Source: Chara braunii
Taxonomy: Eukaryota > Streptophyta > Charophyceae > Charales > Characeae
Assembly: GCA_003427395.1 (NCBI GenBank)
Contig: BFEA01000569.1
Span: forward strand, 867,612-916,466
Length of the DNA: 48,855 nt
Direction of reading: 5' to 3'
Shown here: one piece after another, positions 32,858 through 42,050 of the stretch
Numbering within the stretch: position 1 is the first letter of the stretch
How the letters are laid out: every line of letters starts with the position of its first letter
The notes under the pieces: generated by a model
What the model was told of the DNA's origin: nothing
Database searches by the model: none
Seen by the model: the letters and a program-made list of their open reading frames with translations, nothing else
Made by a program: the position numbers and the translations under genes

Positions 32858-33487
32858 TACCTAAATCCCTGTATAAACCTTGCTACAACCTCGCAACCCC
32901 GTTCTACCCACACCCTTGAACCCAGTCCACCCTCCCCTCGACCCCAATTCCTGATGTCTGATCTGCCCTTGCCCTCGCCTAGCCTTGTCCCATCTGTCCT
33001 CTCCACTGCCTTGTCTCTCTTGTCCAATGCTTATGAACCTGCGTGACGCCGGCGATAAAGGATCTAATGGCAAGCGCACGAGGACGATGGCCTGCTGCCT
33101 CACAGTTCATGGAGATTATGCAGCTGGTTTGGCCACCATGCCGTTTCATCGGCCGGCATCCCGACTCGCGGACTTACTGGAGCAGCAACTTGTGACATGG
33201 ATCTTTGCATCAGTTTGCGACTTCCTTGCTTCCAGATCAGACCTCGTTGCAGTTCCTGTACTGGACGCATGCTAGCACTTGGGCTTTGGACATTTGAACT
33301 ACTGTTACGCTTCTTGGACTTCTACCTGTCGCAGCCGCTCAAGACCGCTGCAGATCCCCTTTCAAGACACTTGGACACTTTGTTCCTACATGAGATTCTG
33401 CTTATGACTCCCTCAGACAAACCAGCCCTTGCCTCCTGAACAAACATTTTCATTTTTATTTTTTTTCTCCTGACTTTGACAACCCTG

Positions 33488-33690
33488 TAGAACATCATTG
33501 GCAGATCCTTGTTTCCCTGACCATTGTTCCCCTTACCCACTAGAACATTAATAGAAATTCCCTGTTCCCCTGACCATTGCTTCCCTTACCCACTAGAACA
33601 TCAATAGAAATTTCCTGTTTTCCTGAACATCGTTTCCCCTACCCAGTAGAACATCAATAGAAATCCCCTGTTCCCTGAACATTGCTTAGA
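33488..33690. repeat. 53-bp tandem repeat, about 3.8 copies
   Basis: Copies at 33488-33540, 33541-33593, 33594-33646 and 33647 to about 33690 begin TAGAACATCAATAGAAAT and contain CCTGTT...CCTGA(C/A)CAT and TACCCA. The phase is exact for three full copies. Confidence 0.9.
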
Positions 33691-33866
33691 TTCCCCTATA
33701 GACCCACCCAGTTACATCATACCTTCACCTGTGCAGAACACCAGACAGAATACCCTGTGACTTGCATCACTCCCCTTCTCCTTCTCCGACCAGTGATCGG
33801 CCCCGTCCCGTCCTTCACAGCTCCTTTTGTTTCCTTGGCTTTTTGGCAGCCGGGACGTTGCCTTTC

Positions 33867-33889
33867 AGAGGAAGGGGATAGTGTTACGG
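33867..33889 (+). other. Possible polypurine tract and LTR start
   Basis: AGAGGAAGGGGATAG is followed by TGTTACGGACTCC, the layout of a PPT next to a 3' LTR. No second copy and no right end are found, so this is tentative. Confidence 0.35.
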
Positions 33890-34269
33890 ACTCCGCTAGG
33901 GCTCGATCCCTGGTCTATCTTTTTGCTGTTTCTGCTGCATCCCGTTTTCGGCCTGGCACCCTTTTTCCCAAACCCCTCCTTTGGTACCGTCGGATTTTGG
34001 ACAACTGGCGCCGTGCTGCAATTCGGGCGCCACTGTCAAATACCGCATTTTTCAGTTCTGCCCTTGGGGCTTTTGCGGAAATGCCCCTGGTACTGTACGT
34101 GTCACCGGTACTTATACCGGCTCCCCGTACAGTACGGGGACCAGTCTCGTACCAGTTTTCAACTGCTGTACTTGAACTCAGTGTGACTTGCTGTTTCGGC
34201 ATTCGGAATCCAAGACTTCGACTTTGTGCCCTTGCCACTGTGTCTGCGTCCGATCCTCAGTCGTATCGA

Positions 34270-34332
34270 GTGAGTGAGTGTGTGTGTGTGTGCTCTCACT
34301 CTCTCCCTCTCTCTCTCCTCTCCCTCGGCTCT
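34270..34332. repeat. TG and CT microsatellite
   Basis: A short TGAG/TG run passes into a CTCTCTCCCT pyrimidine run. It is simple-sequence DNA. Confidence 0.8.
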
Positions 34333-35231
34333 CCCTCAGCCTCGCACTCGTCACACGCACGCTCCTCGCCCTTCTGGTGTGGAAGCCCAGAAGGCGGCAT
34401 TTTTTCCTTCCATGAGGAAGGATGTACCGAACTTCAACCCCGCCTAAGTTAGCCTATTCAAAACTGTTACTGTCCTTGGTGGTTATTCCGAGTACTTTTG
34501 CTGGGCTCGTCTGGTCTGTCGGTCAAATGGACCGCCTGATTGGCAATACTTGCTAGAACTTCTGGCTCGGTGTGTTAACCTTTTTTGCTGGTCTCTCTCA
34601 TGGCTGTACCTCGGGGTGGTAAGACCCTAAACCCTGACTATTTTAATTGGTCTTGTACTTTTGTGTATTTGTGTTGATTAGCGCTGTAGGATGTAAGCTC
34701 GTAAGCGCCATCCTTTTCTGAGTACCTTAAGACCTGTTTGGCTATGAAGCCTCTTTCTATGGGTTGTCCTGGACCATTGTCTTTCCTCGTTTGAGGGCTA
34801 CTGAGTAGAAACTGAGACTGACTTGGTGGGTGGGAGAGTCGGTGGCTGCTAGGGGTGTTTTATGGGGAGGTATGGTTGGGCATGCATAGGAGGGATATGA
34901 GGGGTGTGGGTGTTGGGGGAGGGGTTGAGTCTGTATGCTTTTTGTGTTGGAAGTAGAGTCCGTTCGGTTAGGAGTCAGGCCTGTGGGTGGATCTACGGAG
35001 TTGGTTGAAACGGATTCCACCTTTGCAGTAGCCGATGCAGATCCCAGGGCTCAATCCCTAGTCTTTACCTTACCTGTGTACAGTACCTGTGCCGACCCCA
35101 GGAGAGCCCACGACCTGTCTTTTCCCACAGTTGGTAGGTTGTCATAGGTCTGTAGGTTATAGGGGTTCGATTTGTAGACCTGTCAGATAGGATTCTTAGC
35201 GAGTTCTACAAGTCGTAGCTGTAGCTCCTTC

Positions 35232-35304
35232 GAAGGGTCAAGGTCGTAGCTGCTACAGTCCTGAAGGGTCAAGGTCGTAGCTGCTACAGTACCGAAAGGC
35301 CAAG
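35232..35304. repeat. 31-bp tandem repeat, about 2.3 copies
   Basis: The unit starts GAAGGGTCAAGGTCGTAGC and continues TGCTACAGT. Copies are at 35232-35262 and 35263-35293, with a partial one at 35294. It lies upstream of the TATA box at 35507. Confidence 0.85.
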
Positions 35305-35506
35305 TCCACGGTCTTCCAGAACGTCCGGAAGTGGTCTTTCGGGTACTACGCACAGTAGACCGAGGCAAGTGGGCAAGTGGTGGAGTCCACCTGTGCTGAG
35401 TCAGCGGTACCCAGTCCCAGTCAGTCCTAGTCCAGTCAAGCAAGTACCGTATGGGACTGTGTGCACCAGGGGCATGGAAAAGGGGCAGACCAACGAGCTA
35501 TAGGAG

Positions 35507-35513
35507 TATAAAT
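35507..35513 (+). promoter_or_regulatory. TATA box before the ORF split by element F
   Basis: TATAAAT in the context GGAGTATAAATCAAG lies 43 nt upstream of the ATG at 35556. That leaves room for a start site near 35540 and a very short 5' UTR. The spacing fits a core promoter; activity is inferred. Confidence 0.5.
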
Positions 35514-35555
35514 CAAGAGGCAGCACCCAGCCATTCATTCATTCCTGCGTCAGCC

Positions 35556-35666
35556 ATGGGGAAGCGCTGCCATAGCGACTTGTGCGAGGTGGTTTGCAAT
35601 ATGCCCGAAGAGGAAGTGGATGAGAAGGAGAGCTTAGCCATAGCGATAGGGGTAGCAGCGGCCATA
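35556..35666 (+). pseudogene. First part of a small ORF split by element F
   Basis: From ATG 35556 (context AGCCATGGGG, a good plant start context) 37 codons run to the insertion point: MGKRCHSDLCEVV at the start, an acidic middle (PEEEVDEKES) and an Ala/Ile-rich end. After element F and one CATA copy the same frame resumes at 44214 for eight codons and stops at 44238-44240. It may be a tiny gene or the first exon of a larger host or DNA-transposon gene. No family is recognised. Confidence 0.5.
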
Positions 35667-36691
35667 TGTAATAACCCTGTTCAGAAGTAGCCTGGGGGCC
35701 AGAACGCAGCCCCAGGCCACACAGACCTGAGAAGGTCTGCGCTGGGCTGTGTGACCAAGACACGCCCAGGCCTGAGTCTGTCGAGTGTGGCTGTGTGACC
35801 AAACGTTGCACACAGGAAATTCAAGAGTCAAAGTCAACTGTAGAGTCAAAGGTACCGCACCCAGGCCCTGGGTTGGATACACTCACTTGTTCTGCGCAGG
35901 TACCCAGACAGCATCCAGGCCGGAGGGAATTCGGTTTCAGGCCGATCTGAGCCCTCATTCGCATTGAGATCTGGACGGCCGAGGGATACAGCATCCGGGG
36001 TCCAGACCCCGCGTCAACACTACATAAGAGTTGACTTCTGGCTTTGACATTCATTCTGTCTTGCGTTGATGCTGACTTCACACGTTGACTTCAACGCTGG
36101 CTCAACGCTGCGACGCTGGCTCGACGCTACTGGCATTGTGACTTGGTGAGGTGCTACTAATCCGGCATGGTGGCTGGCTTGCTCCTGTCTTCTTGGCATG
36201 CTGACGTGGCAGCTACCATGCGCCTTCGCTGATGTGGCTGCTGCCACGTGTATCATTTGGCTGACGTGGCTGCTGCCACGTGTTCTATTGAGGGGACTAC
36301 GTAATCGGCATTGCTGTTCTGTTCGTCGTCACTTCAGGAGGAGATCAGGACTGTGGGAAGTTTGAGGATACGTACCTGGTGGTCTTCATGTCGACATTGC
36401 TTCAGATGCTGATGTGGAACTGATTAGACGTGCCACGTGGCACATTGAGGATACTCGGATACTCGTTCAGACTATTGATCGTTGAGGTGTGGTAGAGGAG
36501 GGAGCCCGAAGCAGGAGTGGGCATTATACTTCCTCTCCTTTGCCCCTTCTCCCTCCTCTCTTTTCGTCTGTGTATGATTACCTCACCTCATTCTGTCTGG
36601 TTACGATTCTGACTATTTGTAATCATCAGCCGATGGAGATTTAATCTAGACTTGCATTGTTGACAACTGTCTCAGATCTGGGTTCATTACA
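35667..36691 (+). repeat. 5' LTR of element F (1025 bp)
   Basis: It starts TGTAATAACCCTG and ends GGGTTCATTACA and is a direct repeat of 43187-44209. It is rich in ACGT-core motifs: TGACGTGGCA at 36202, TGACGTGGC at 36262, CACGTG at 36245, 36277 and 36434. The last lies in the perfect palindrome GCCACGTGGC. Confidence 0.94.
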
Positions 36692-36694
36692 ATT

Positions 36695-36706
36695 TGGTAT
36701 TAGAGC
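36695..36706 (+). other. Primer-binding site of element F
   Basis: TGGTATTAGAGC lies 3 nt after the LTR end. It differs by one base from the plant initiator-Met PBS and has the same spacing as in A and B. Confidence 0.85.
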
Positions 36707-37838
36707 TTTTCTCCTGACGACGACATTTGTATGTGGTTAGGCGCCAGGTGGCACACAAGTAAGCAAGGTTGAGTAAGTGATGACGTGGCAAGGGATACAC
36801 TGGGGATATTGATGTGGCACATACCTCTTGGCGAGAAGACATTGCCGGGGATTGCTGACGAAGTACAGATTCACTGGCGAGAAGACCTGACCGGAGCAGC
36901 GAAGTACAGGCTCTGCTGACGAGAAGACATCCCTACCAGGCTGTTGACGTGGCAGTAGGGATCGCAACAAGGGATACTGCACGCCAGCCAGGATTGCGAT
37001 AGTGACGTGGCATCGCGATCCCCTGCTGACCTGGCACACATCGTGCTGCGTCTTAAGACCCTGTTGATTGTGGCACTCTTTGTGTTGCTGACACGACAGG
37101 GTCTACTGCAGATGCTGACGTGGCCTGGAGGAAAGATTAATTGCTGACGTGGCATGAGCAGGTCATCACACTTGTCTCATGAGGTGGTGTCTGCCTGCTG
37201 ACGTGGCATTGAACTCCTTGGCTGACGAGGCATAATCTGACTGGCTGGAACGGCGACGGTATCTCACTTGACGTTTGGAAGAGGCACGTGGCGAGGTTCA
37301 GACTACACATTTGCTGACGTGGCATCCTATTATTGACAGACTGAACAGAGTGCTGACGTGGCAACATTGGTATGTTGGCACTCCAGGGGTGACACGTGGC
37401 AGGCAGGATACTGTCGAGTAAGAGGTGCACTCTAAAGACGACGGCGGTACAACTGACTGGACAGATTACACAGCTGTAGTGCCAGTTGTCAGGGGGAGTG
37501 CGTGATCGCACTGACATCAAGAAGACAGCAGACTGACGAAAGTTGCGGACAAACTGTTTGTGATTGTTGTTGGCATACTTACCTGTTGTTGCTGTGTGTG
37601 GTGTTTGCGTACTTACTTGTGTGTTGTGTCTGATCACACGGGCCTGACGCGATACCTGTACACTCTTGTTTAGGACGTCATCACACGGACAGACAAAAGA
37701 ACAACAATAGTTAGACTCAGAAATAATTGTATCTGATTCTTTTCTTTCGGTTTTTGAATCTTGTTGTAATAGATCAGTGCGGCCGTGGAATTCATTACCG
37801 TTAATTAAGTATTTATTGTGCGGCAGACGCACGTTACG
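36707..37838 (+). promoter_or_regulatory. Leader of element F with clustered TGACGTGGCA motifs
   Basis: The leader is non-coding. Exact TGACGTGGCA occurs at 36781, 36945, 37003, 37145, 37199, 37315 and 37354. Close variants lie at 37027, 37116 and 37223, and CACGTG at 37285. TGACGTGG is a known plant bZIP-type element, so the array may control transcription; it could also be a decayed tandem repeat whose unit happens to contain the motif. Phrases such as GGCGAGAAGAC also recur. Confidence 0.6.
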
Positions 37839-38670
37839 ATGTCTTTTCTCTGGAACTTTCTGAAATTGTCAGTGCTCACACGTTTTATTCCACTTCTCTT
37901 CTACCCAGTCTCACTCATGTTTGTTGTGGATGAGGAGACTCCTGACCCCCGAACAAAGCAGCAAGTGAAAGAGCGGAAAAGAGTCTTGATTGCCCAGTTG
38001 GACAAATTGATAACTGAACTTCATGATGTCGGTGAAGATGTTGAGGCTCACGTCCGGAGCCTGTAAGATTTAAGAGTATTACATGATGCTATTGAATCGT
38101 CTGTCACAGGCACCGACGTCATTCAAGTTCAGGAGATACTAATCAAGTGCCGACAGACACTTGATAAGTATATCATGGATCAGCTCACCAAGATTGCTGA
38201 ATAGAAAGAAGAAGAAGAAAAGATTGTGTCTGAAGAAACCATGGATGAGAATATCGGACAACTGGAAGAAGCACTAGAGAAAGAGAAGAAGAGGAAAAAA
38301 GAGCGGAGGAAGAAAAATACTGAACAACAAGAACAGAAGATTCAAGAAGTTAGGCAAACTGTTGTCAAGACCGAAGGGGAAGCACATAAAATTTCCTTGG
38401 CTCAGCTTGTGAATTACCTTGCCCACTTGGAAATGAAAGTCGATCATTTTGGTGAACGCATGCAATCCCAAATTGATGATGCGGCATCAGGACTCCGGAT
38501 AATCACGAATTTCGTCAAGGGAAAGGAAAAGGTCAAGGAAGAAAAGACTGAAAAGCCAGAGAAACTCATGGGGGACGCCATGAAGTCTCTCAAGGTAGAA
38601 ACAAAGAAGACGGAAGAGAAACTAGAAACAAAGAAAGGGGAGCCTTTGAGTCCGCCGTCTTCTCCACCCA

Positions 38671-38896
38671 GCTCCCCTCCTTCCTCTCCACCTCCAAGGT
38701 CTCCTTCTCCGAAGCCACAGGACAAAGTAACAACGGCTTCGGAGAAACCAAAGAGGAAAGAAAAAGTTAAGATAAAATTGCCTGCTCCCCTCCTTCCTCT
38801 CCACCTCCAAAGTCTCCTTCTCCGAAGCCACAGGACAAAGTGACAACGGCTTCGGAGAAACCAAAGAGGAAAGAAAAAGTTAAGATGAAATTGCCT
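38671..38896 (+). repeat. 113-bp tandem duplication inside element F gag
   Basis: 38671-38783 and 38784-38896 are near-identical; both begin GCTCCCCTCC and end with AAATTGCCT. Because 113 is not a multiple of three, the second copy is read in another frame, and it alone connects to the capsid frame. Confidence 0.93.
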
Positions 38897-39801
38897 TTTA
38901 CGTATTGTAATAAGAAAGACAAAAATCTGCTTTTGTGGATCGCAGAGATTCAAACGTACTGTAGCACGGCCCCTGTTGAACCCGATTCCCAGGTTGCTTT
39001 CTCTACTTCTTGTATTGGTGGGGAAGCTAAGGAACGGGTTTTGGCCGAAGCCAATGCCGTAGGGTTCGATGACATTGGGGAGTGGGCTGGAACTTTGAAC
39101 CTCAAACAGTTCCTTGGGAAGATCAGGGAACGGTTTTTGGACAAAACGACGGCCGATAAGGCCTTTGCCCACCTCACCACGATTGGTCAAAGACATTGGA
39201 CCTCTGTGGAGTCCTTATTCTGTGAAGTTGATCGGTTGCTGCAGGTTCCGGGACTGAACCTGCAAGACAACCAGGTCTTGTACATCTATTCTCGAGCTTT
39301 GCCCGAGCCCATTCGTGGACAACTCGTGGCAGAGTCTAAGTCTAGTAAGTATAATTATAGGCAATTTCGGGATTTGGCTCTCCAACGAGAGCAAATGACT
39401 TCTCAAGTTAAGAACTTTTATGCGTCAATTGTGAAGTATGGTGGTGGTGCAGGAACAGGAAAGCGAGTACTTTGGCGCCAAAAGCGCCAGGACCACACCC
39501 TTGTCGTCTTCGATGACGAAACTGTGGAAAGGTGACAGTTGGAGGCCGAGGGTGTGGTGAACAGCAGTGATTCCAGGAAGGGGGAAGTCACTGCTGCCGT
39601 GGTCAACAAGGGAGGACCACGACCGCCGGTCAAGAAGAAGAAGCCATGCTCATTCCCAGAGCATCCCGGGATTGCAGCCGGGAAGCCTTGGGAAAAAATG
39701 GGTCTGTCACAAGAAACGTGGCAGGAACGAATGGACAATGCGCAGTGCCTGAAGTGTGGCATTGCAGGGCATGTGATTGCATGGTGCCCGTTGATCCGTA
39801 A

Positions 39802-39808
39802 CCCAAAA
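39802..39808 (+). promoter_or_regulatory. -1 frameshift slippery heptamer CCCAAAA (element F)
   Basis: The gag codons read AAC CCA AAA GCG AGC CGC CAG TAG, giving C CCA AAA in X XXY YYZ phase five codons before the stop. After a -1 slip the frame is open into the protease. The position matches the heptamers of A and B, although the sequence differs. Confidence 0.7.
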
Positions 39809-39823
39809 GCGAGCCGCCAGTAG

Positions 39824-40398
39824 GAGTAGCATCTACCCCTACTGAGTCTAAGGGTTTGGACAAAGATGAAGGTAAGGCACCTACTAACCCTTCCAACCCT
39901 TTGACTCGCATGGCAGAGGATGATTCTTCTTCGGCCCATCGTCCGGAACAGCCTGAACCTGTCTTTTGTTCTATCTCTCTGGACGACTCTCTTGACGAGC
40001 TTGGTAACGAGTTGCTGGCATTACGAAGCTCGTGGGCTAAGAAAGCTAAGTCTAAGGGTGACCTACTACTCGCGGATGTAGAAATTGCACGTACACGCGT
40101 AGGTGCTCTGTTGGACTCAGGATCCACGCGATCGTACATATCCGAGAAAGCAATACGCAAGTTGCATCTCGGAATGAAGGTGAAGAACCTGTTTAAATCT
40201 ATCACGTCTGTTTTAGTCGACAAAAACACGATCACTGTCTCACAGTATGTTGATCGTCTCAAGTGTTGGTTTCGAACAAAGGAAGGTAAGAAAATTTTGC
40301 ATGAGGTATCCTTCTTGATCGAAAAGAACTTACCGTTTGACTTGATTATGGGAATGGATTGGCACGAGGAAGCCAACCCAGACATTAAGTTCAAATAG
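39824..40398 (+). pseudogene. Element F aspartic protease
   Basis: Retropepsin-like domain: VGALLDSGSTRSYIS carries an intact D-S-G, and LPFDLIMGMDWHEEANPDI matches the C-terminal part of the fold. It is in the -1 frame to gag, open upstream to the slippery heptamer; the ATG at 39856 need not be used. A TAG at 40396-40398 separates it from RT in the same frame. Confidence 0.85.
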
Positions 40399-40404
40399 AA
40401 GATT

Positions 40405-42050
40405 GTGCAATTGCGAGATGCACAGTCTGATTTGAAACCAATCAAATTGTTTCATAAGTCTGGCTCTGACTCTAGCCTGTCTTTCTGCTGTATGAGTTAC
40501 CCAGCGTTTAGATCGATGGTTTCAAAGAAAAGGTTGGAACAGGAAGCAATGATGGTCTTAGTAAAACAAGCAGGTGAGCCCTCTACTTCCTATCCTCCTT
40601 CGATCGAAAAACTCCTTAGTGAGTATAAAGATTTGTTTTCTGAACTGACAAGAATAACTGAACGTGCTATCAAGCACACCATTGAAATTATTCCTGGAAG
40701 TAAGATTACCAAGGGCCCTATCTACCGAATGTCTGATAGGGAACTTGAGGAGTTGAGGAAACAACTGCAGGACTTAACAGAGAAAGGATGGATTCGCCCT
40801 AGCTCTTCTCCTTATGGTGCCCCTGTCCTGTTTGTGCCCAAGAAGGAAGGTGAGTTGCGTCTCTGTATTTGATTACGGAGGGTTGAATGCTGTCACTATT
40901 AAGAATGTTGAACCACTTCCTCGCATTGACGATTTACTTGACCACAGGGTTGCAGGTATTTTAGCAAGATCGACTTGAAATCTGGGTATCACCAGATTGA
41001 GGTTGAACCTTCCGATCAGCATAAGATCGCTTTCCGAACCAGGTATGGCCACTACGAGTTTGTGGTAATGCCCTTCGGATTAACGAATGCCCTTGCTACT
41101 TTCCAAAGGTCAATGAATGACTTGTTTCGTCAATGGTTGGATAAGTTTGTTATTGTCTATCTCGATGATATTCTAGTGTATAGTAAAACACTAGAGGATC
41201 ATGAGAAGCACCTTCGTCTGGTGCTAGGGAAGTTGCGTGAGGGCAACTTCAAGATCAATCCCAAGAAGTTTGAGTTTGCTAAGTGCGAAGTGTTGTACTT
41301 AGGACACATAGTGAACGAGGAAGGTCTAAGGCCAGAAGAGAAGAAGATTTCAGCAATTAGAGATTGGCCACAACCTAGTCTATAACGGAATTGCGATCTT
41401 TCCTTGGTTTAGCCAGTTACTACAGGAAGTTTGTTAGGAACTTCTCACTGATTGCTGCACCAATGCGAAGATTGTTAAAGAAAGAAACTATCTGGTTGTG
41501 GGATAAGGATTGTGAGTCTTCCTTTCAGAAACTGAAGTATGCCCTGACTCACTACTCGGTTCTTAAGATTGCTGACCCATCTTTGCCTTTTATTGTCACC
41601 ACTGACGCAAGTCAGTATGGGATTGGCGCTGTTCTACAGCAAGATGACGGCAAGGGCTATAGGCCCATAAAGTTTATGTCTGCGCGACTGCCGTCTGAAA
41701 AGGTTGCCAACTCCACCTATGAAAGGGACTTGTATGCCTTAGTCTATGCACTAAACACGTGGAAGCACTACTTGTTAGGGAGGCACTTCACTGTGTACTC
41801 GGACCACTCTACCCTGAAGTGGATAAAGACACAGCCGAGGCTCTCTGATAAACTGGTTTGATGGTCTGCATTCATCGATACTTTTGATTTTGAGTTAAAA
41901 ACAATCAAAGGAAAGTCTAATGTGGTTGCAGATGCATTGTCCAAATGGAGTGACTTCTTTGGTGCAATTGTCTCTTATTTGGATGTTGGGAATGACCTGA
42001 AAAACCAGATTCGCCAAGGATATGTTGCTGACCCTATTTGGAAACCAATT
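40405..42050 (+). pseudogene. Element F reverse transcriptase and RNase H
   Basis: 40405-40872 carries the RT start ([38 protein letters not shown]). One extra T near 40867-40870 shifts the frame. 40975-41385 carries KSGYHQIEVEPSDQHK, VMPFGLTNA and intact VYLDDILVYSK. A second shift near 41380 leads to 41391-41861 with SFLGLASYYRKF and RNase [23 protein letters not shown] and SDHSTLKW. A TGA at 41859-41861 interrupts the end of RNase H; the tail is VVADALSKW. Confidence 0.92.

Larger units (their letters stand above)
28650..32858 (-). mobile_element. Ty3/gypsy element C (3' part)
   Basis: On the minus strand: end of protease, RT, RNase H, integrase, polypurine tract and 3' LTR. Homology ends abruptly at about 32858 inside the protease, so gag, leader and 5' LTR are absent. 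The LTR is of the same type as that of element A. Ns at 30063, 30081 and 30083 hide a few integrase codons. Confidence 0.92.
32859..35500. other. Non-coding repeat-bearing stretch between elements C and F
   Basis: No gene is recognised in 2.6 kb. It holds a 53-bp tandem repeat (33488-33690), a purine tract followed by TGTTACGG (33867-33889) that looks like an LTR start, paired dyads (34105-34140), a TG/CT microsatellite (about 34270-34330), a G-rich stretch (34825-34930) and a 31-bp repeat (35232-35304). The open frames here show no domain. Confidence 0.55.
37839..39823 (+). pseudogene. Element F gag
   Basis: The N-terminal frame (from ATG 37818 or 37839) has stops at 38064-38066 and 38202-38204. 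It begins with a hydrophobic stretch (FLKLSVLTRFIPLLFYPVSL) and passes into a Lys/Glu-rich coiled coil (38226-38500) and a Pro/Ser-rich hinge. A 113-bp tandem duplication (38671-38896) then shifts the frame. The capsid continues at 38840-39535 (KDKNLLLWIAEIQTYC, GGEAKERVLAEA, FLGKIRERFLD). A TGA at 39533 is followed in frame by the nucleocapsid with CLKCGIAGHVIAWC (CCHC), ending at TAG 39821-39823. Confidence 0.87.

Noticed and set aside
33682-34452. 256-codon + strand open frame in the C-F interval
   Set aside because: Composition follows the local pyrimidine-rich DNA, it crosses the PPT-like tract, dyads and microsatellite, and no motif is recognisable.
34757-35020. 87-codon minus-strand frame rich in Pro/Thr/Ser
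   Set aside because: Reads a G-rich low-complexity strand; no domain and no sign of a start context.
38444-39196. 250-codon minus-strand frame opposite element F gag
   Set aside because: Antisense of the Lys/Glu coiled-coil and Pro/Ser hinge, repeating with the 113-bp duplication.
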